Source of the DNA: Xylophilus sp. GOD-11R
Lineage (GTDB): Bacteria > Pseudomonadota > Gammaproteobacteria > Burkholderiales > Burkholderiaceae_C
Length of the DNA stretch: 64,000 nucleotides
Direction: 5' to 3'
Assembly (NCBI RefSeq): GCF_033546935.1
Contig: NZ_CP137854.1
Span: 4,278,001 to 4,342,000, forward strand
In this document: positions 36,001 to 44,316 of the stretch, piece by piece
Layout: each line of letters begins with the position of its first letter
How positions within the stretch are numbered: the stretch's first letter is position 1
Program-made: the position numbers and the translations under genes
Notes under the pieces: generated by a model
Told to the model about the DNA's origin: nothing
Databases searched by the model: none
What the model saw: only the letters and a program-made list of their open reading frames with translations

Positions 36001-38862
36001 CCCGAAGACCTGCGCCTGCATCCCCATTCCCACACCGGCAAGGCACTGGCCGACTACGAGAAGGCACTCGGCCTGGGCGGCCAGGCGGTCGAGGAAGGCA
36101 TGCCGCTGCAGCAGGCGATCCGCAAGCGCCGCCAGCCGCCCACCGGCCTCAATGCGATCCAGATCGTCAATGCCCGCGAGCACAACCTCAAGGGCATCAG
36201 CGTGGACATTCCGCGCGGCACCTTCACGGTCGTCACCGGCGTCAGCGGCTCGGGCAAGTCCACGCTGGCATTCGACATCCTGTTCAACGAAGGCCAGCGG
36301 CGTTATCTGGAGTCGCTCAACGCCTATGCCCGCAGCATCGTGCAGCCGGCCGGGCGCCCGGAGGTGGATGCGGTCTACGGCATTCCGCCCACCGTGGCCA
36401 TCGAGCAGCGGCTCTCGCGCGGCGGGCGCAAGAGCACGGTCGGCACCACCACCGAGGTCTGGCATTTCCTGCGCCTGCTCTACGTGAAGATGGGCGTGCA
36501 GCACTGCATCCACGACGGCGCCGCCGTGCAGCCGCAGACCGAGGAAAGCATCGTCGCGCAGCTCATGGCGCGCTTTCGCGGCCGGCACATCGGCCTGCTG
36601 GCGCCGCTGGTCATCGCCCGCAAGGGTGTCTACACCGAACTCGCCGACTGGGCACGGCCGCGCGGCTACACCCATCTGCGGGTGGACGGCAACTTCCTGC
36701 CGACCACCAACTTCCCGCGCATCGACCGCTTCAAGGAGCACACCATCGAGCTGCCGGTGACGAGCCTGCGCGTGTCGCCGGAAACCGAGGCCGAACTGCG
36801 AGCCGCGCTCTCGCAGGCCCTGCAGCATGGCAAGGGTGTGGTGCACGTGCTGTCGGACATCGAAACCCTGGCAGAAGCCATGGAGTCGGGCGAACCCACC
36901 GCCGGCATCGGCACGCTGCTGGCGTTTTCCACCCAGCGCGCCTGCCCGGTCTGCCACACCAGCTATGCCGAGCTCGACCCGCGCCTGTTCAGCTACAACA
37001 GCAAGCACGGCTGGTGTCCCGACTGCGTGGGCACCGGCGTGCAGCTGAGCCGCGAGCAACGCAAGGTCTTCGACGACTCGGTGCTCGCCGACGACCAGAA
37101 GGGCCGCGAGCAAACGTTCGACGAACCCGATGCCGAAGGCGTGGGCGACTCCGCCTGCCCCAGCTGCCACGGCTCCCGGCTCAACCCGGTGGCGCGCGCG
37201 GTGCTGTTCCGTGGCACCGGCATCGCCGACATCGCCGCCAAGAGCGTGGTCGAGGTGCACGACTGGTTCGACGGCCTGGCGCTCGAAGGCCGCGAAGCCG
37301 GCATCGCCCGCGACCTGGTGCCGGAGATCCGCAGCCGGCTGGAATTTCTGGCCGAGGTCGGATTGGGCTATCTCACGCTCGACCGGGGCGCGCCCACGCT
37401 CTCGGGCGGCGAAGCCCAGCGCATCCGGCTGGCCGCGCAGCTCGGCAGCAACCTGCAAGGCGTCTGCTACGTGCTCGACGAACCCACCATCGGCCTGCAT
37501 GCGCGCGACAACCGCATCCTGCTCGACGCGCTGCACAAGCTCGGCGACAAGGGCAACACCCTGGTGGTGGTGGAGCACGACGAAGACACCATCCGCCGCG
37601 CCGAGCACATCATCGACGTGGGCGCCGGGGCCGGCAGCCGCGGCGGCCGCATCGTGGCCCAGGGCTCGGTGGCCGACATCTCCGCCAACCCCGACTCCAT
37701 CACCGGCCGCTTCCTGCAGCACGCCATGCAGCACCCGCTGCAGCCGCGTCGTGCGGTGGCGCCCTCGCTGGCCGACGGCGCCGCGGCGCCCGACGTAGAG
37801 ATCGACTGGATCGAACTGCGCGGCGCCACCCTGCACAACCTGCAGGAAGTCGACATCGACGTGCCGCTCAAGCGCCTGGTTGCCATCACCGGCGTCAGCG
37901 GTTCCGGCAAGTCGACCCTGGCCCGCGACGTGCTGCTGGCCAATGTGCAAGCTGCCGTGCAGCAGCGCACCACGAGGGCCGGCCGCGACAAGGACGACGC
38001 CGGCGTGCACCCCGCCTGGGCCGGCTGCGAATCGCTGGACGGCTACCAGGGCATCGACCGGGTGCTCGAGGTCGACCAGACGCCCATCGGCAAGACGCCG
38101 CGCAGCTGCCCGGCCACCTACATCGGATTCTGGGACACCATCCGCAAGCTCTTCGCCGACACCCTGGAGGCCAAGGCGCGCGGCTACGGCCCGGGCCGCT
38201 TCTCGTTCAACACCGGCGAGGGCCGCTGCCCGGTCTGCGAAGGCGCGGGCGTGCGCACCATCGGCATGAGCTTCCTGCCAGACGTGAAGGTGCCCTGCGA
38301 AGCCTGCCACGGCGCGCGCTTCAACCCCGAGACGCTGGCGGTGAGCTGGCGCGGCAAGACCATCGGCGACGTGCTGCAGATGGAGGTCGACGAGGCCGTC
38401 GACTTCTTCGCGGCCATGCCGGTCATCGCCCATCCGCTACAACTGTTGCGCGACGTCGGCCTGGGCTATCTCACGCTCGGCCAGCCCTCGCCCACGCTTT
38501 CGGGCGGCGAGGCGCAGCGCATCAAGCTGGTGACCGAACTGGCCAAGGTGCGCGACGACATCACGCGCCGCGGCAACAAGGCACCGCACACCTTTTATGT
38601 GCTCGACGAACCCACCGTGGGACTGCACATGTCCGACGTGCAGCGGCTGGTCAAGGTGCTGCACCGGCTCACCGACGGCGGCCACAGCGTGCTGGTGATC
38701 GAACACGATCTCGACGTCATCGCCGAGGCCGACTGGATCATCGATCTCGGACCCGAAGGCGGATCCGGCGGCGGCCGGGTCGTGGCCACCGCTTCGCCCG
38801 AAGACGTGGTGCGGCTGGGCACCCATACCGGCGTGGCGCTGGCGCCGGTGCTGGCACGCTGA
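33064..38862 (+). CDS. uvrA: Double-length UvrA (tandem fusion of two UvrA modules)
   Basis: At 1932 residues this is twice the usual ~940. It has four Walker A loops (near 36 GPSGSGKS, 685, 1059 and 1610, the last three GVSGSGKS) and four LSGGE signatures (LSGGEVQR, then three LSGGEAQR). Zinc-binding Cys pairs appear in both halves (CETC/CPVC and CPTC/CPDC; CPVC/CPDC/CPSC and CPVC/CEAC). So two complete UvrA units are joined in one frame around residues 990-1045. UvrA scans DNA for lesions with UvrB, normally as a dimer; here the dimer may be covalent. I recall similar long forms in other Comamonadaceae, usually beside a normal uvrA elsewhere. No frameshift is seen. Confidence 0.93.
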   Translation: MTDRPEGTIRIRGARQHNLKNLDLDIRTGELTVVTGPSGSGKSSLVFDTLYAEGQRRYVETFSAYARQFLDRMDKPAVDRVEGVPPAIAIDQTNPVRSSRSTVGTMTELNDHLKLLFARAAQLFDRQTALPVRHDTPDSIYAEMQQRARTMAEGVPPDEGGTDSSADPRLVVTFPVELPGTTSREEIEQWLSASGFTRIHAEREVATPTGPRKVLDVVADRFRIGNAERSRVVEAIEVALKRGAGRVTVHATPPGEGAATEVWRFSTGLHCPESDIRYADPLPSMFSFNSPAGACETCRGFGRVIGVDWGLVIPDDRKTLRAGAIKTIQTPAWAECQDDLMKYAEAAGIPRDTAWNKLTQDQRDWVIEGTPGFREGNWNKQWYGIRRFFGYLESKAYKMHIRVLLSKYRSYTTCPVCAGARLKLEPLLWRIGSQADANEVLPPEKRFLPAGTAWSRAQLEALPGLSLHDLMLLPIERLRRFFDRVEHHGDGTVAGEADAQALRLLFEEITTRLRYLHDVGIGYLTLDRQSRTLSGGEVQRINLTTALGTSLVNTLFVLDEPSIGLHPRDMDRITQAMHRLRDAGNTLVVVEHDPAVMLAADRVIDMGPGPGERGGQIVFDGDIEDLRRADTLTGIYLGGRKQIGMGMKRLVTDSTHRLILEGVREHNLQGVNVDIPLQRLVAITGVSGSGKSSLVQDVLAPALLRHFGKATESPGAHDRLLGADYLADVVFVDQSPIGKTARSNPVSYVGAWDAVREIFAVSALARERKYTAAKFSFNSGDGRCPTCGGSGFEHVEMQFLSDVYLRCPDCDGRRYRAEILEVTIERGGRNLSVADVLELTVNEAAQLFAADREVLRALQPIVDVGLEYVKLGQPVPTLSGGEAQRLKLAGFLAEAAKNGSSSRQPVAKKGTLFLFDEPTTGLHFDDIAKLMRAMRKLLDAGHSLVVIEHNLDVIRASDWVIDLGPEGGEGGGLIVAEGPPEDLRLHPHSHTGKALADYEKALGLGGQAVEEGMPLQQAIRKRRQPPTGLNAIQIVNAREHNLKGISVDIPRGTFTVVTGVSGSGKSTLAFDILFNEGQRRYLESLNAYARSIVQPAGRPEVDAVYGIPPTVAIEQRLSRGGRKSTVGTTTEVWHFLRLLYVKMGVQHCIHDGAAVQPQTEESIVAQLMARFRGRHIGLLAPLVIARKGVYTELADWARPRGYTHLRVDGNFLPTTNFPRIDRFKEHTIELPVTSLRVSPETEAELRAALSQALQHGKGVVHVLSDIETLAEAMESGEPTAGIGTLLAFSTQRACPVCHTSYAELDPRLFSYNSKHGWCPDCVGTGVQLSREQRKVFDDSVLADDQKGREQTFDEPDAEGVGDSACPSCHGSRLNPVARAVLFRGTGIADIAAKSVVEVHDWFDGLALEGREAGIARDLVPEIRSRLEFLAEVGLGYLTLDRGAPTLSGGEAQRIRLAAQLGSNLQGVCYVLDEPTIGLHARDNRILLDALHKLGDKGNTLVVVEHDEDTIRRAEHIIDVGAGAGSRGGRIVAQGSVADISANPDSITGRFLQHAMQHPLQPRRAVAPSLADGAAAPDVEIDWIELRGATLHNLQEVDIDVPLKRLVAITGVSGSGKSTLARDVLLANVQAAVQQRTTRAGRDKDDAGVHPAWAGCESLDGYQGIDRVLEVDQTPIGKTPRSCPATYIGFWDTIRKLFADTLEAKARGYGPGRFSFNTGEGRCPVCEGAGVRTIGMSFLPDVKVPCEACHGARFNPETLAVSWRGKTIGDVLQMEVDEAVDFFAAMPVIAHPLQLLRDVGLGYLTLGQPSPTLSGGEAQRIKLVTELAKVRDDITRRGNKAPHTFYVLDEPTVGLHMSDVQRLVKVLHRLTDGGHSVLVIEHDLDVIAEADWIIDLGPEGGSGGGRVVATASPEDVVRLGTHTGVALAPVLAR

Positions 38863-39022
38863 GCGGATCGCAGCGCCTGCCTGCGCTCGCTCTGAGCAAG
38901 GGCATGCCTCGGGTCCCATGCCCGGGGCTCGAATAGGGCCGATGGGACTAGTTCGATCACGCGGCACCAGGGCGCGTCACGGCTACTGTGAATGGCTCCA
39001 TACCTTACCCAGGCGGTGACGC

Positions 39023-40696
39023 ATGAAAGCAATTCCGGAGAACGGTGAAAAGCGTTCCGCCGCGAGCCCTGGCAGGCGCCTCTTTCTCAGCGTGGCCGCC
39101 ACGTCCGTCGGCGCCCTGGCATCTGCATGCGGCAGTTCCACCGAACCGGGGGTGACCGCCGCGCAAGAGCTGGGTGATCCTCGCGCTGCCGACCCGCAAC
39201 CAGACGACCCGCGAACCGCCGCCGAATACCTTGCCGCCATGCATCTCGGGTCACAAGCGGGGGACTACCTCGAGATGCCCTATCTCCCTGCGGGCCTGCC
39301 CAATGCGGTCGGTGCCGCCGACTTCCTGCGCATGCGCCAGGAAGCCGGGCTCGATCATGTGCGCATCCCCGCCAATTGCGCCGCCCGGGCGGATGTCGAC
39401 GGCGTGATTTCCGAGAGCTTCCTGAAGCTTCTGGACACCCAGATTCTGCTGGCGCTCGCGCAATTCCCACGCGTGGTGTTGGACGCGCTGCACCATTACC
39501 TGCAGTGGAAGGGCGATCACACCTACGACGCCTCATTCGACGACCACGAGCGTGTGGCGCCACTCACCGCAGCGCAGCACGCGGTCCGAGCGACCGCGAT
39601 CTGGCGACAGCTGGCGCTCCGCTATCAGGCCTATACAACCCGGCTTTCCTTCGACCTGTTCAATGAGCCGTCGCAGACGCAGCAAGGAGCTTTTCCGCCT
39701 GGATTGAGCGCCGCCCAGCTCGATGAATGGCATGCCGGCGTCGTGGGCGTGATCCGGGCGACCGGCGGCGTCAATGCGCAGCGGATGATCTGGTTCGAAC
39801 CCTGGGGCAACCGCCTCGAGCTCCTGACCCTGCCTGCGGACTCCGGGCCACACGGCGTCTCGCCGCACTACTACACCCCGTCCGGCTTCACCATGGGCTC
39901 GGTTCCGCTCACCGCCGCGGGCCTTGCCGACTACGTGGCAGATGTCCGGTATGCCCAGGCCTGGGCGGCGTCGCGTCAGGTCGCCCTGTGGATCGGCGAG
40001 TCCGGGGTTTCGCGAAACGTTCCTCAGCGCACCGAGCCACGGACGCCCGCCGATCGAGCCGAATTCATCGCCCATGTCCGCAACACCGCCTACGGCCTGG
40101 GTGTGCCGGTTTGTGTTTGGGGCTACAACAGCAACTTCGCGCTGTTCGACCAGGCCCACGGAACCTGGCTGCCGTCGATGCTGCAGGCCACCACGGCGCT
40201 TCCCGCGCCCTACCCGGTTCGCTCGGTCCCTCCGTTTCAGACGCTGGCGGGCGGCCGCATCGCCAGGATCTTCTGGTCGAACTCCCTGTGGGCCGGCTTT
40301 TCATACGACGCGGCAAGCGGGGTGCTCCATGCCCAGGAAAACCAGACCGACCAGGTGCAACGCATTACGCTGGTCTTTCCGGACATGGCCGTCGCCAGCG
40401 AGCAATCGTGGATCACCCGCGCCACGGCTTTCGAAGGCTATTGGCAGGTGGGCACGGCACCGTACTACTTCGACGCTACGGCGCAGGACCAGAACGGCGT
40501 GCACGGCCTCGACCTGCGCGCCATGACGCCGCAAGGCAAGGACATCTATCCGGTCTACATGCCGGTCGCACCGGGTGGCTTCGACAACGCCTACGGCCCC
40601 ATCGGATCGGAAGGCAATTACCTCGGCATCGATCTGGGCTTCGATGCCGGCAGCCCGAGCGGAAGCATTGCGCTGGCCTGTCTTCGTTCGCTCTGA
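39023..40696 (+). CDS. GH5-type secreted glycoside hydrolase, copy 1 (Tat lipoprotein-like)
   Basis: A 557-residue protein. The N-terminus has a twin-Arg motif (PGRRLFLSVAATSVG) ending LASAC, a lipobox, so it looks like a Tat-exported lipoprotein. The catalytic barrel has DHVRIPAN, HHYLQW, the acid/base Glu215 in FDLFNEP, SPHYYTP, and the nucleophile Glu326 in WIGESG, all GH5 clan-A marks. A C-terminal beta domain follows (from about 400). GH5 enzymes cut beta-1,4-glucans, mannans or related plant cell-wall polymers; the exact substrate is unknown. It is the first of three tandem paralogues, all rightward. Confidence 0.85.
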   Translation: MKAIPENGEKRSAASPGRRLFLSVAATSVGALASACGSSTEPGVTAAQELGDPRAADPQPDDPRTAAEYLAAMHLGSQAGDYLEMPYLPAGLPNAVGAADFLRMRQEAGLDHVRIPANCAARADVDGVISESFLKLLDTQILLALAQFPRVVLDALHHYLQWKGDHTYDASFDDHERVAPLTAAQHAVRATAIWRQLALRYQAYTTRLSFDLFNEPSQTQQGAFPPGLSAAQLDEWHAGVVGVIRATGGVNAQRMIWFEPWGNRLELLTLPADSGPHGVSPHYYTPSGFTMGSVPLTAAGLADYVADVRYAQAWAASRQVALWIGESGVSRNVPQRTEPRTPADRAEFIAHVRNTAYGLGVPVCVWGYNSNFALFDQAHGTWLPSMLQATTALPAPYPVRSVPPFQTLAGGRIARIFWSNSLWAGFSYDAASGVLHAQENQTDQVQRITLVFPDMAVASEQSWITRATAFEGYWQVGTAPYYFDATAQDQNGVHGLDLRAMTPQGKDIYPVYMPVAPGGFDNAYGPIGSEGNYLGIDLGFDAGSPSGSIALACLRSL

Positions 40697-40796
40697 ACAA
40701 CCCAACGGCCATCGTGTGCGACAGCGTACCGAGGCCGGGCCCGCCTGGTGCTGGCATTAGCATGCTGGATATCCTCCACCGAACGGGAACCCTCGA

Positions 40797-42407
40797 ATGC
40801 AGTCCATGGACCATCAACGCCGCCTGCTTTGCATGGCACTGGCCGGCGCGGGCATCTTGCCTGCAGCCCATGCGCAAGGCGCGAGCAAGCGCACACCGTC
40901 GGGAAAAGGCTTTGAGGAGCCCGGCACCGCGCAGGAATACGTGGCGACGATGCGGCTGGGCATGCAGGCGAGCGACTACCTCGAGATGGCGTACCAGCCC
41001 GCCGCTCGTCGGAACGCGGTGGGCGCGGCCGACTTCGACGTCATGCGCCGGGAGGGCGGTATCGACCACGTGCGCATCCCGGCCAACTGCGCGGCCCGGG
41101 CGGACGCCGAAGGCGTGATCTCCGAAGCCTTTCTTCGCACCCTCGACGAACAGATCGACCTGGTGCTCGAGCGCTTCGAGCGCGTGGTCGTCGATCCGCT
41201 GCATCACTACCTGCAATGGTTCGGCGCGCACCAATACGACAAGGTCTACGACGACTACCAGACCATCGGCCAATTCAACACGCAACAGCACGCGGCGCGC
41301 GCCACGGCCATGTGGGTGCAACTGGCCAAACGCTACCAGGACAGATCGCTGCGCCTCTCGTTCGACCTGCTCAACGAGCCGGGCCACAAGAAGCCGCCCG
41401 AAGGCTATCCGCCAGGCCTCTCCCCCCAGGAGCTCAACGACTGGTTCGCGGTGGTCATTCCCGCGATCAGGGCGACCGGGGGAAACAACGCGAACCGCGT
41501 CGTGTGGCTGGAACCCTTCGACAACCAGCTGCAGCTGCTCGCCATTCCAACCAACGCCGGACCCTTGGGCGTTTCCCCGCACTTCTACACCCCGTTTCCC
41601 TTCACCCACCGCGACGGCACGCTCACCGCGCCGGGCATGGCGAACTACACGCAGGACATTCTGTATGCGCAGGAATGGAGCAAGGCCAACGGCGTGCCCG
41701 TCTGGATCGGCGAAGTCGGAGTCTCCAAAAACAATTCCGCCACCCGCCAGCCGCGTCCGGACGCCGACCGGGCCGAGTACATCGCCCATGTTCGAAACAC
41801 CCGGGAGACCACCGGCGTTCCCATGTGTCTGTGGGCGTTCAATTCCACGTTCGCCCTGTACGACTCGGCGTCGCAGCGTTGGATGCCGGGAATCCGCCAG
41901 GCATTGACCGGCCTGCCACAGCCCTACCCGGTCCGTCCGATTCCGGAATTCACCGCACTCAAGGGCGGACGCATCGCGCGGGGCTACTACAGCAAGAGCC
42001 TCTGGCCCGGTTTCCGCTGGGACCCTGCGACCGGCATCCTGACCAGCGATGCCAATCCCGGAGGAAACGAACGGCAGGTGAGCATCGTCTTCCCGGACAT
42101 CAAAGTCGAAAGCGGACAGTCCTGGATCGTTCGTGCCGCCGAATTCACCGGTAGTTGGCGCATCGGAGCAGGCGCCGCATTCGAAGATGCCGAACGGGCA
42201 GACATGAGCGGAAAACGGGGCGTCGACGTCAAGGCGATCAACGACAAGGGACAACCCTTCTACGCGTGGCGGCCTTCCGCCCCGGGAGGATTCGAGACTG
42301 CGTTCGGCACGCTCGTCTCCACCGGCACCTTCCTCTCGGTGGACCTCACGCTGTCGGCCGGCAGTCCCCGTGGCCAGATCCGCTTCCTCGCCATCCAATC
42401 GGGCTGA
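40797..42407 (+). CDS. GH5-type secreted glycoside hydrolase, copy 2
   Basis: A 536-residue paralogue of the flanking genes. The signal peptide is Tat-like (DHQRRLLCMALAGAGILPAAHAQ), cleaved after AHA rather than lipidated, so this copy should be soluble and could be a type II secretion substrate. The catalytic residues are kept: Glu194 in FDLLNEP and Glu306 in WIGEVG, with HHYLQWFG and SPHFYTP. It shares the C-terminal beta domain (FTALKGGRIARGYY). It lies 100 bp after copy 1; the two ATGs at 40797 and 40806 are both possible. Confidence 0.85.
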   Translation: MQSMDHQRRLLCMALAGAGILPAAHAQGASKRTPSGKGFEEPGTAQEYVATMRLGMQASDYLEMAYQPAARRNAVGAADFDVMRREGGIDHVRIPANCAARADAEGVISEAFLRTLDEQIDLVLERFERVVVDPLHHYLQWFGAHQYDKVYDDYQTIGQFNTQQHAARATAMWVQLAKRYQDRSLRLSFDLLNEPGHKKPPEGYPPGLSPQELNDWFAVVIPAIRATGGNNANRVVWLEPFDNQLQLLAIPTNAGPLGVSPHFYTPFPFTHRDGTLTAPGMANYTQDILYAQEWSKANGVPVWIGEVGVSKNNSATRQPRPDADRAEYIAHVRNTRETTGVPMCLWAFNSTFALYDSASQRWMPGIRQALTGLPQPYPVRPIPEFTALKGGRIARGYYSKSLWPGFRWDPATGILTSDANPGGNERQVSIVFPDIKVESGQSWIVRAAEFTGSWRIGAGAAFEDAERADMSGKRGVDVKAINDKGQPFYAWRPSAPGGFETAFGTLVSTGTFLSVDLTLSAGSPRGQIRFLAIQSG

Positions 42408-42564
42408 ATCAGCGCACGACAATGGGCCGGAATGATTCTTGCGTCAAATTCTGCACCGGAACCACAATGGTGAATCAAGACACAAGACCGTCGTAGTCTT
42501 CAATGACGATGTCTTAACACGAAACGCTTGTGGTGAAACGTCCGATTCAAAAAAGGGAGTCGCC

Positions 42565-44313
42565 TTGGCAGAGCCCACCGAGAATCCGCAACGTTTGAAT
42601 TTGCTCCAGCCCCGGCGGCGGACGATCCTGCTCTCAGCCGTGGCGACTGTCGGCGCCACCGTTGCGGCATGTGGCGGCGGGAGCGATGCCGACACGCCGA
42701 CCCCCACCGCAGCGACCGGTACACCGGCGCCCCCCACGCCGCCCGCCGACCCGGCGTCCAACACGGACCCTGCGGCGCCGGAAACCGAGGCTCCGGCGCC
42801 GGAAGTGCCCGACCCCGTGTTTGCGGAACCGGCGTCCATGGCCGAGTTCATGAGCACGATGCGCATCGGCATCCAGGCCACGGACTATCTCGAAAATGCC
42901 AACCTGTCGGCCGGCGCGAATAACAAGGTCGACTTGAGCGACTTCAGCAGAATGCGCGACGAAGGTGGCTTCGACCACGTGCGCATTCCCGCCAACTGCG
43001 CCGCGCGGGCCGACGTCAACGGTCTGATTTCCGAGGCCTATCTGGTCGTGCTAGATGCGCAGGTCGACTGGGCGCTGCGGCGGATGGAAAGGGTGATGCT
43101 CGATCCGCTCCATGGTTACGCGCAGTGGCGGGGCGATCACGGCAACGACAGCTCTTTCGACGATATCGGTAACGTCGCGCCATTGACGGCCGATCAGCAC
43201 GCACGCCGCGCCACCGCCATGTGGCTGCAACTGGCGACCCGATACCAGGATCGTTCACTGCGTCTTTCGTTCGACCTTTTCAACGAACCGCTGGTGCGGC
43301 AGACGGCCGGGTATCCGGCGGGCCTGACGGCCGCGCAACTCAACGACTGGCATGCCGAAGTCATTCCACTGATACGTGCCACCGGAGGCAAAAACGCCGA
43401 CCGGGTCATCTGGATGGAGCCGTGGTCGAACCGCCTGGACCTGATCCGCATCCCGGCCAACGCCGGTCCGGTGGGACTGTCCGCGCATACCTACACGCCT
43501 TTCGATTTCACCCATCGGACCAGCTCCCTCACCGCTGGCGGGATGACCAACCTGGTCGAGGACCTGCGCTGGGCCAAGCGGTGGGCGACCAAACTGGGCG
43601 TACCCATGTGGATTGGCGAATGCGGCGCCTCTCGCAACGTCTCCGTCGGTACCCAGCCTCGAAACCTGGAAGAGCGAGCCGAATATTTGGCGCATGTTCG
43701 CGCAGTGGTACTGGCCGAGGGCCTGTGCGCCGCCTATTGGGGCTACAACGGCAATTTCGGCATCTACGACCAACGCTCCCAGGCCTGGTTGCCCTATTTT
43801 CCCCGCGCGGTATCGGCCGTGCCCGAACCGTATCCCGTCCGGGCGCTTCCGTCGTTCACGATACTCAAGGGCGGCCGGGTCGCGCTCGGCTACTATCAAA
43901 GATCGACCTGGGCCGGCTTCTCGTACGACCCCTATACCGGCGTGCTCACTTCGGCCGAAAACACCACCGGCGATCACCTCCTGACGCTGGTGTTCCCGGA
44001 AATCCCGGTCGGCACCGATCAGACGTGGACCGTGCGTGCCGTCGACTCCCACGGCAATTGGGAATTCGGCAACTTCCCCGCCTACCATGACGCGACCCTG
44101 CTGAACTACGCCGGCACAGCCGGACTCGACGTTCGTGCCAAGAATCCGGCAGGGGGCGCCATCTATTCCAAATACCTGGCCCCGACACCGGGCGGATACG
44201 ACAACGCCTATGGTCCGGTGGCGTCCTCCGATACGTTTCTCGCCGTGGAGATCCGGCTGAAGGCCGGCAGCCCCGCCGGGTACATCTCCTTCATGTGCCT
44301 GCGCACGGATTGA
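42565..44313 (+). CDS. GH5-type secreted glycoside hydrolase, copy 3 (Tat lipoprotein with Pro/Thr linker)
   Basis: A 582-residue paralogue starting at TTG 42565, chosen because GGGAG precedes it at 5 nt and because the signal follows: a twin-Arg run PRRRTILLSAVATVG ending VAAC (lipobox). A 50-residue Thr/Pro/Ala linker then leads to the catalytic barrel with Glu241 in FDLFNEP and Glu352 in WIGECG. Compared with copies 1 and 2 it has HGYAQW for HHYLQW and SAHTYTP for SPHYYTP, so its substrate cleft has drifted. An ATG at 42439 in the same frame would bury the signal. It converges on the efflux channel gene with a 3-bp gap. Confidence 0.83.
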   Translation: MAEPTENPQRLNLLQPRRRTILLSAVATVGATVAACGGGSDADTPTPTAATGTPAPPTPPADPASNTDPAAPETEAPAPEVPDPVFAEPASMAEFMSTMRIGIQATDYLENANLSAGANNKVDLSDFSRMRDEGGFDHVRIPANCAARADVNGLISEAYLVVLDAQVDWALRRMERVMLDPLHGYAQWRGDHGNDSSFDDIGNVAPLTADQHARRATAMWLQLATRYQDRSLRLSFDLFNEPLVRQTAGYPAGLTAAQLNDWHAEVIPLIRATGGKNADRVIWMEPWSNRLDLIRIPANAGPVGLSAHTYTPFDFTHRTSSLTAGGMTNLVEDLRWAKRWATKLGVPMWIGECGASRNVSVGTQPRNLEERAEYLAHVRAVVLAEGLCAAYWGYNGNFGIYDQRSQAWLPYFPRAVSAVPEPYPVRALPSFTILKGGRVALGYYQRSTWAGFSYDPYTGVLTSAENTTGDHLLTLVFPEIPVGTDQTWTVRAVDSHGNWEFGNFPAYHDATLLNYAGTAGLDVRAKNPAGGAIYSKYLAPTPGGYDNAYGPVASSDTFLAVEIRLKAGSPAGYISFMCLRTD

Positions 44314-44316
44314 GCG

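Noticed and set aside
33013..38433. 1806-codon open frame antisense to uvrA
   Set aside because: Low-complexity His/Gly/Val/Ala composition with no family marks. It is the mirror of a conserved four-ATPase protein in high-GC DNA.
38863..39022. PIP box in front of the first GH5 gene
   Set aside because: Only a single TTCGA is present and no second half at 15 nt. No PIP box was found before any of the three GH5 genes.
42439..42564. ATG 42439 as start of the third GH5 gene
   Set aside because: It would put 42 unrelated residues before a twin-Arg lipoprotein signal; TTG 42565 with GGGAG fits better.
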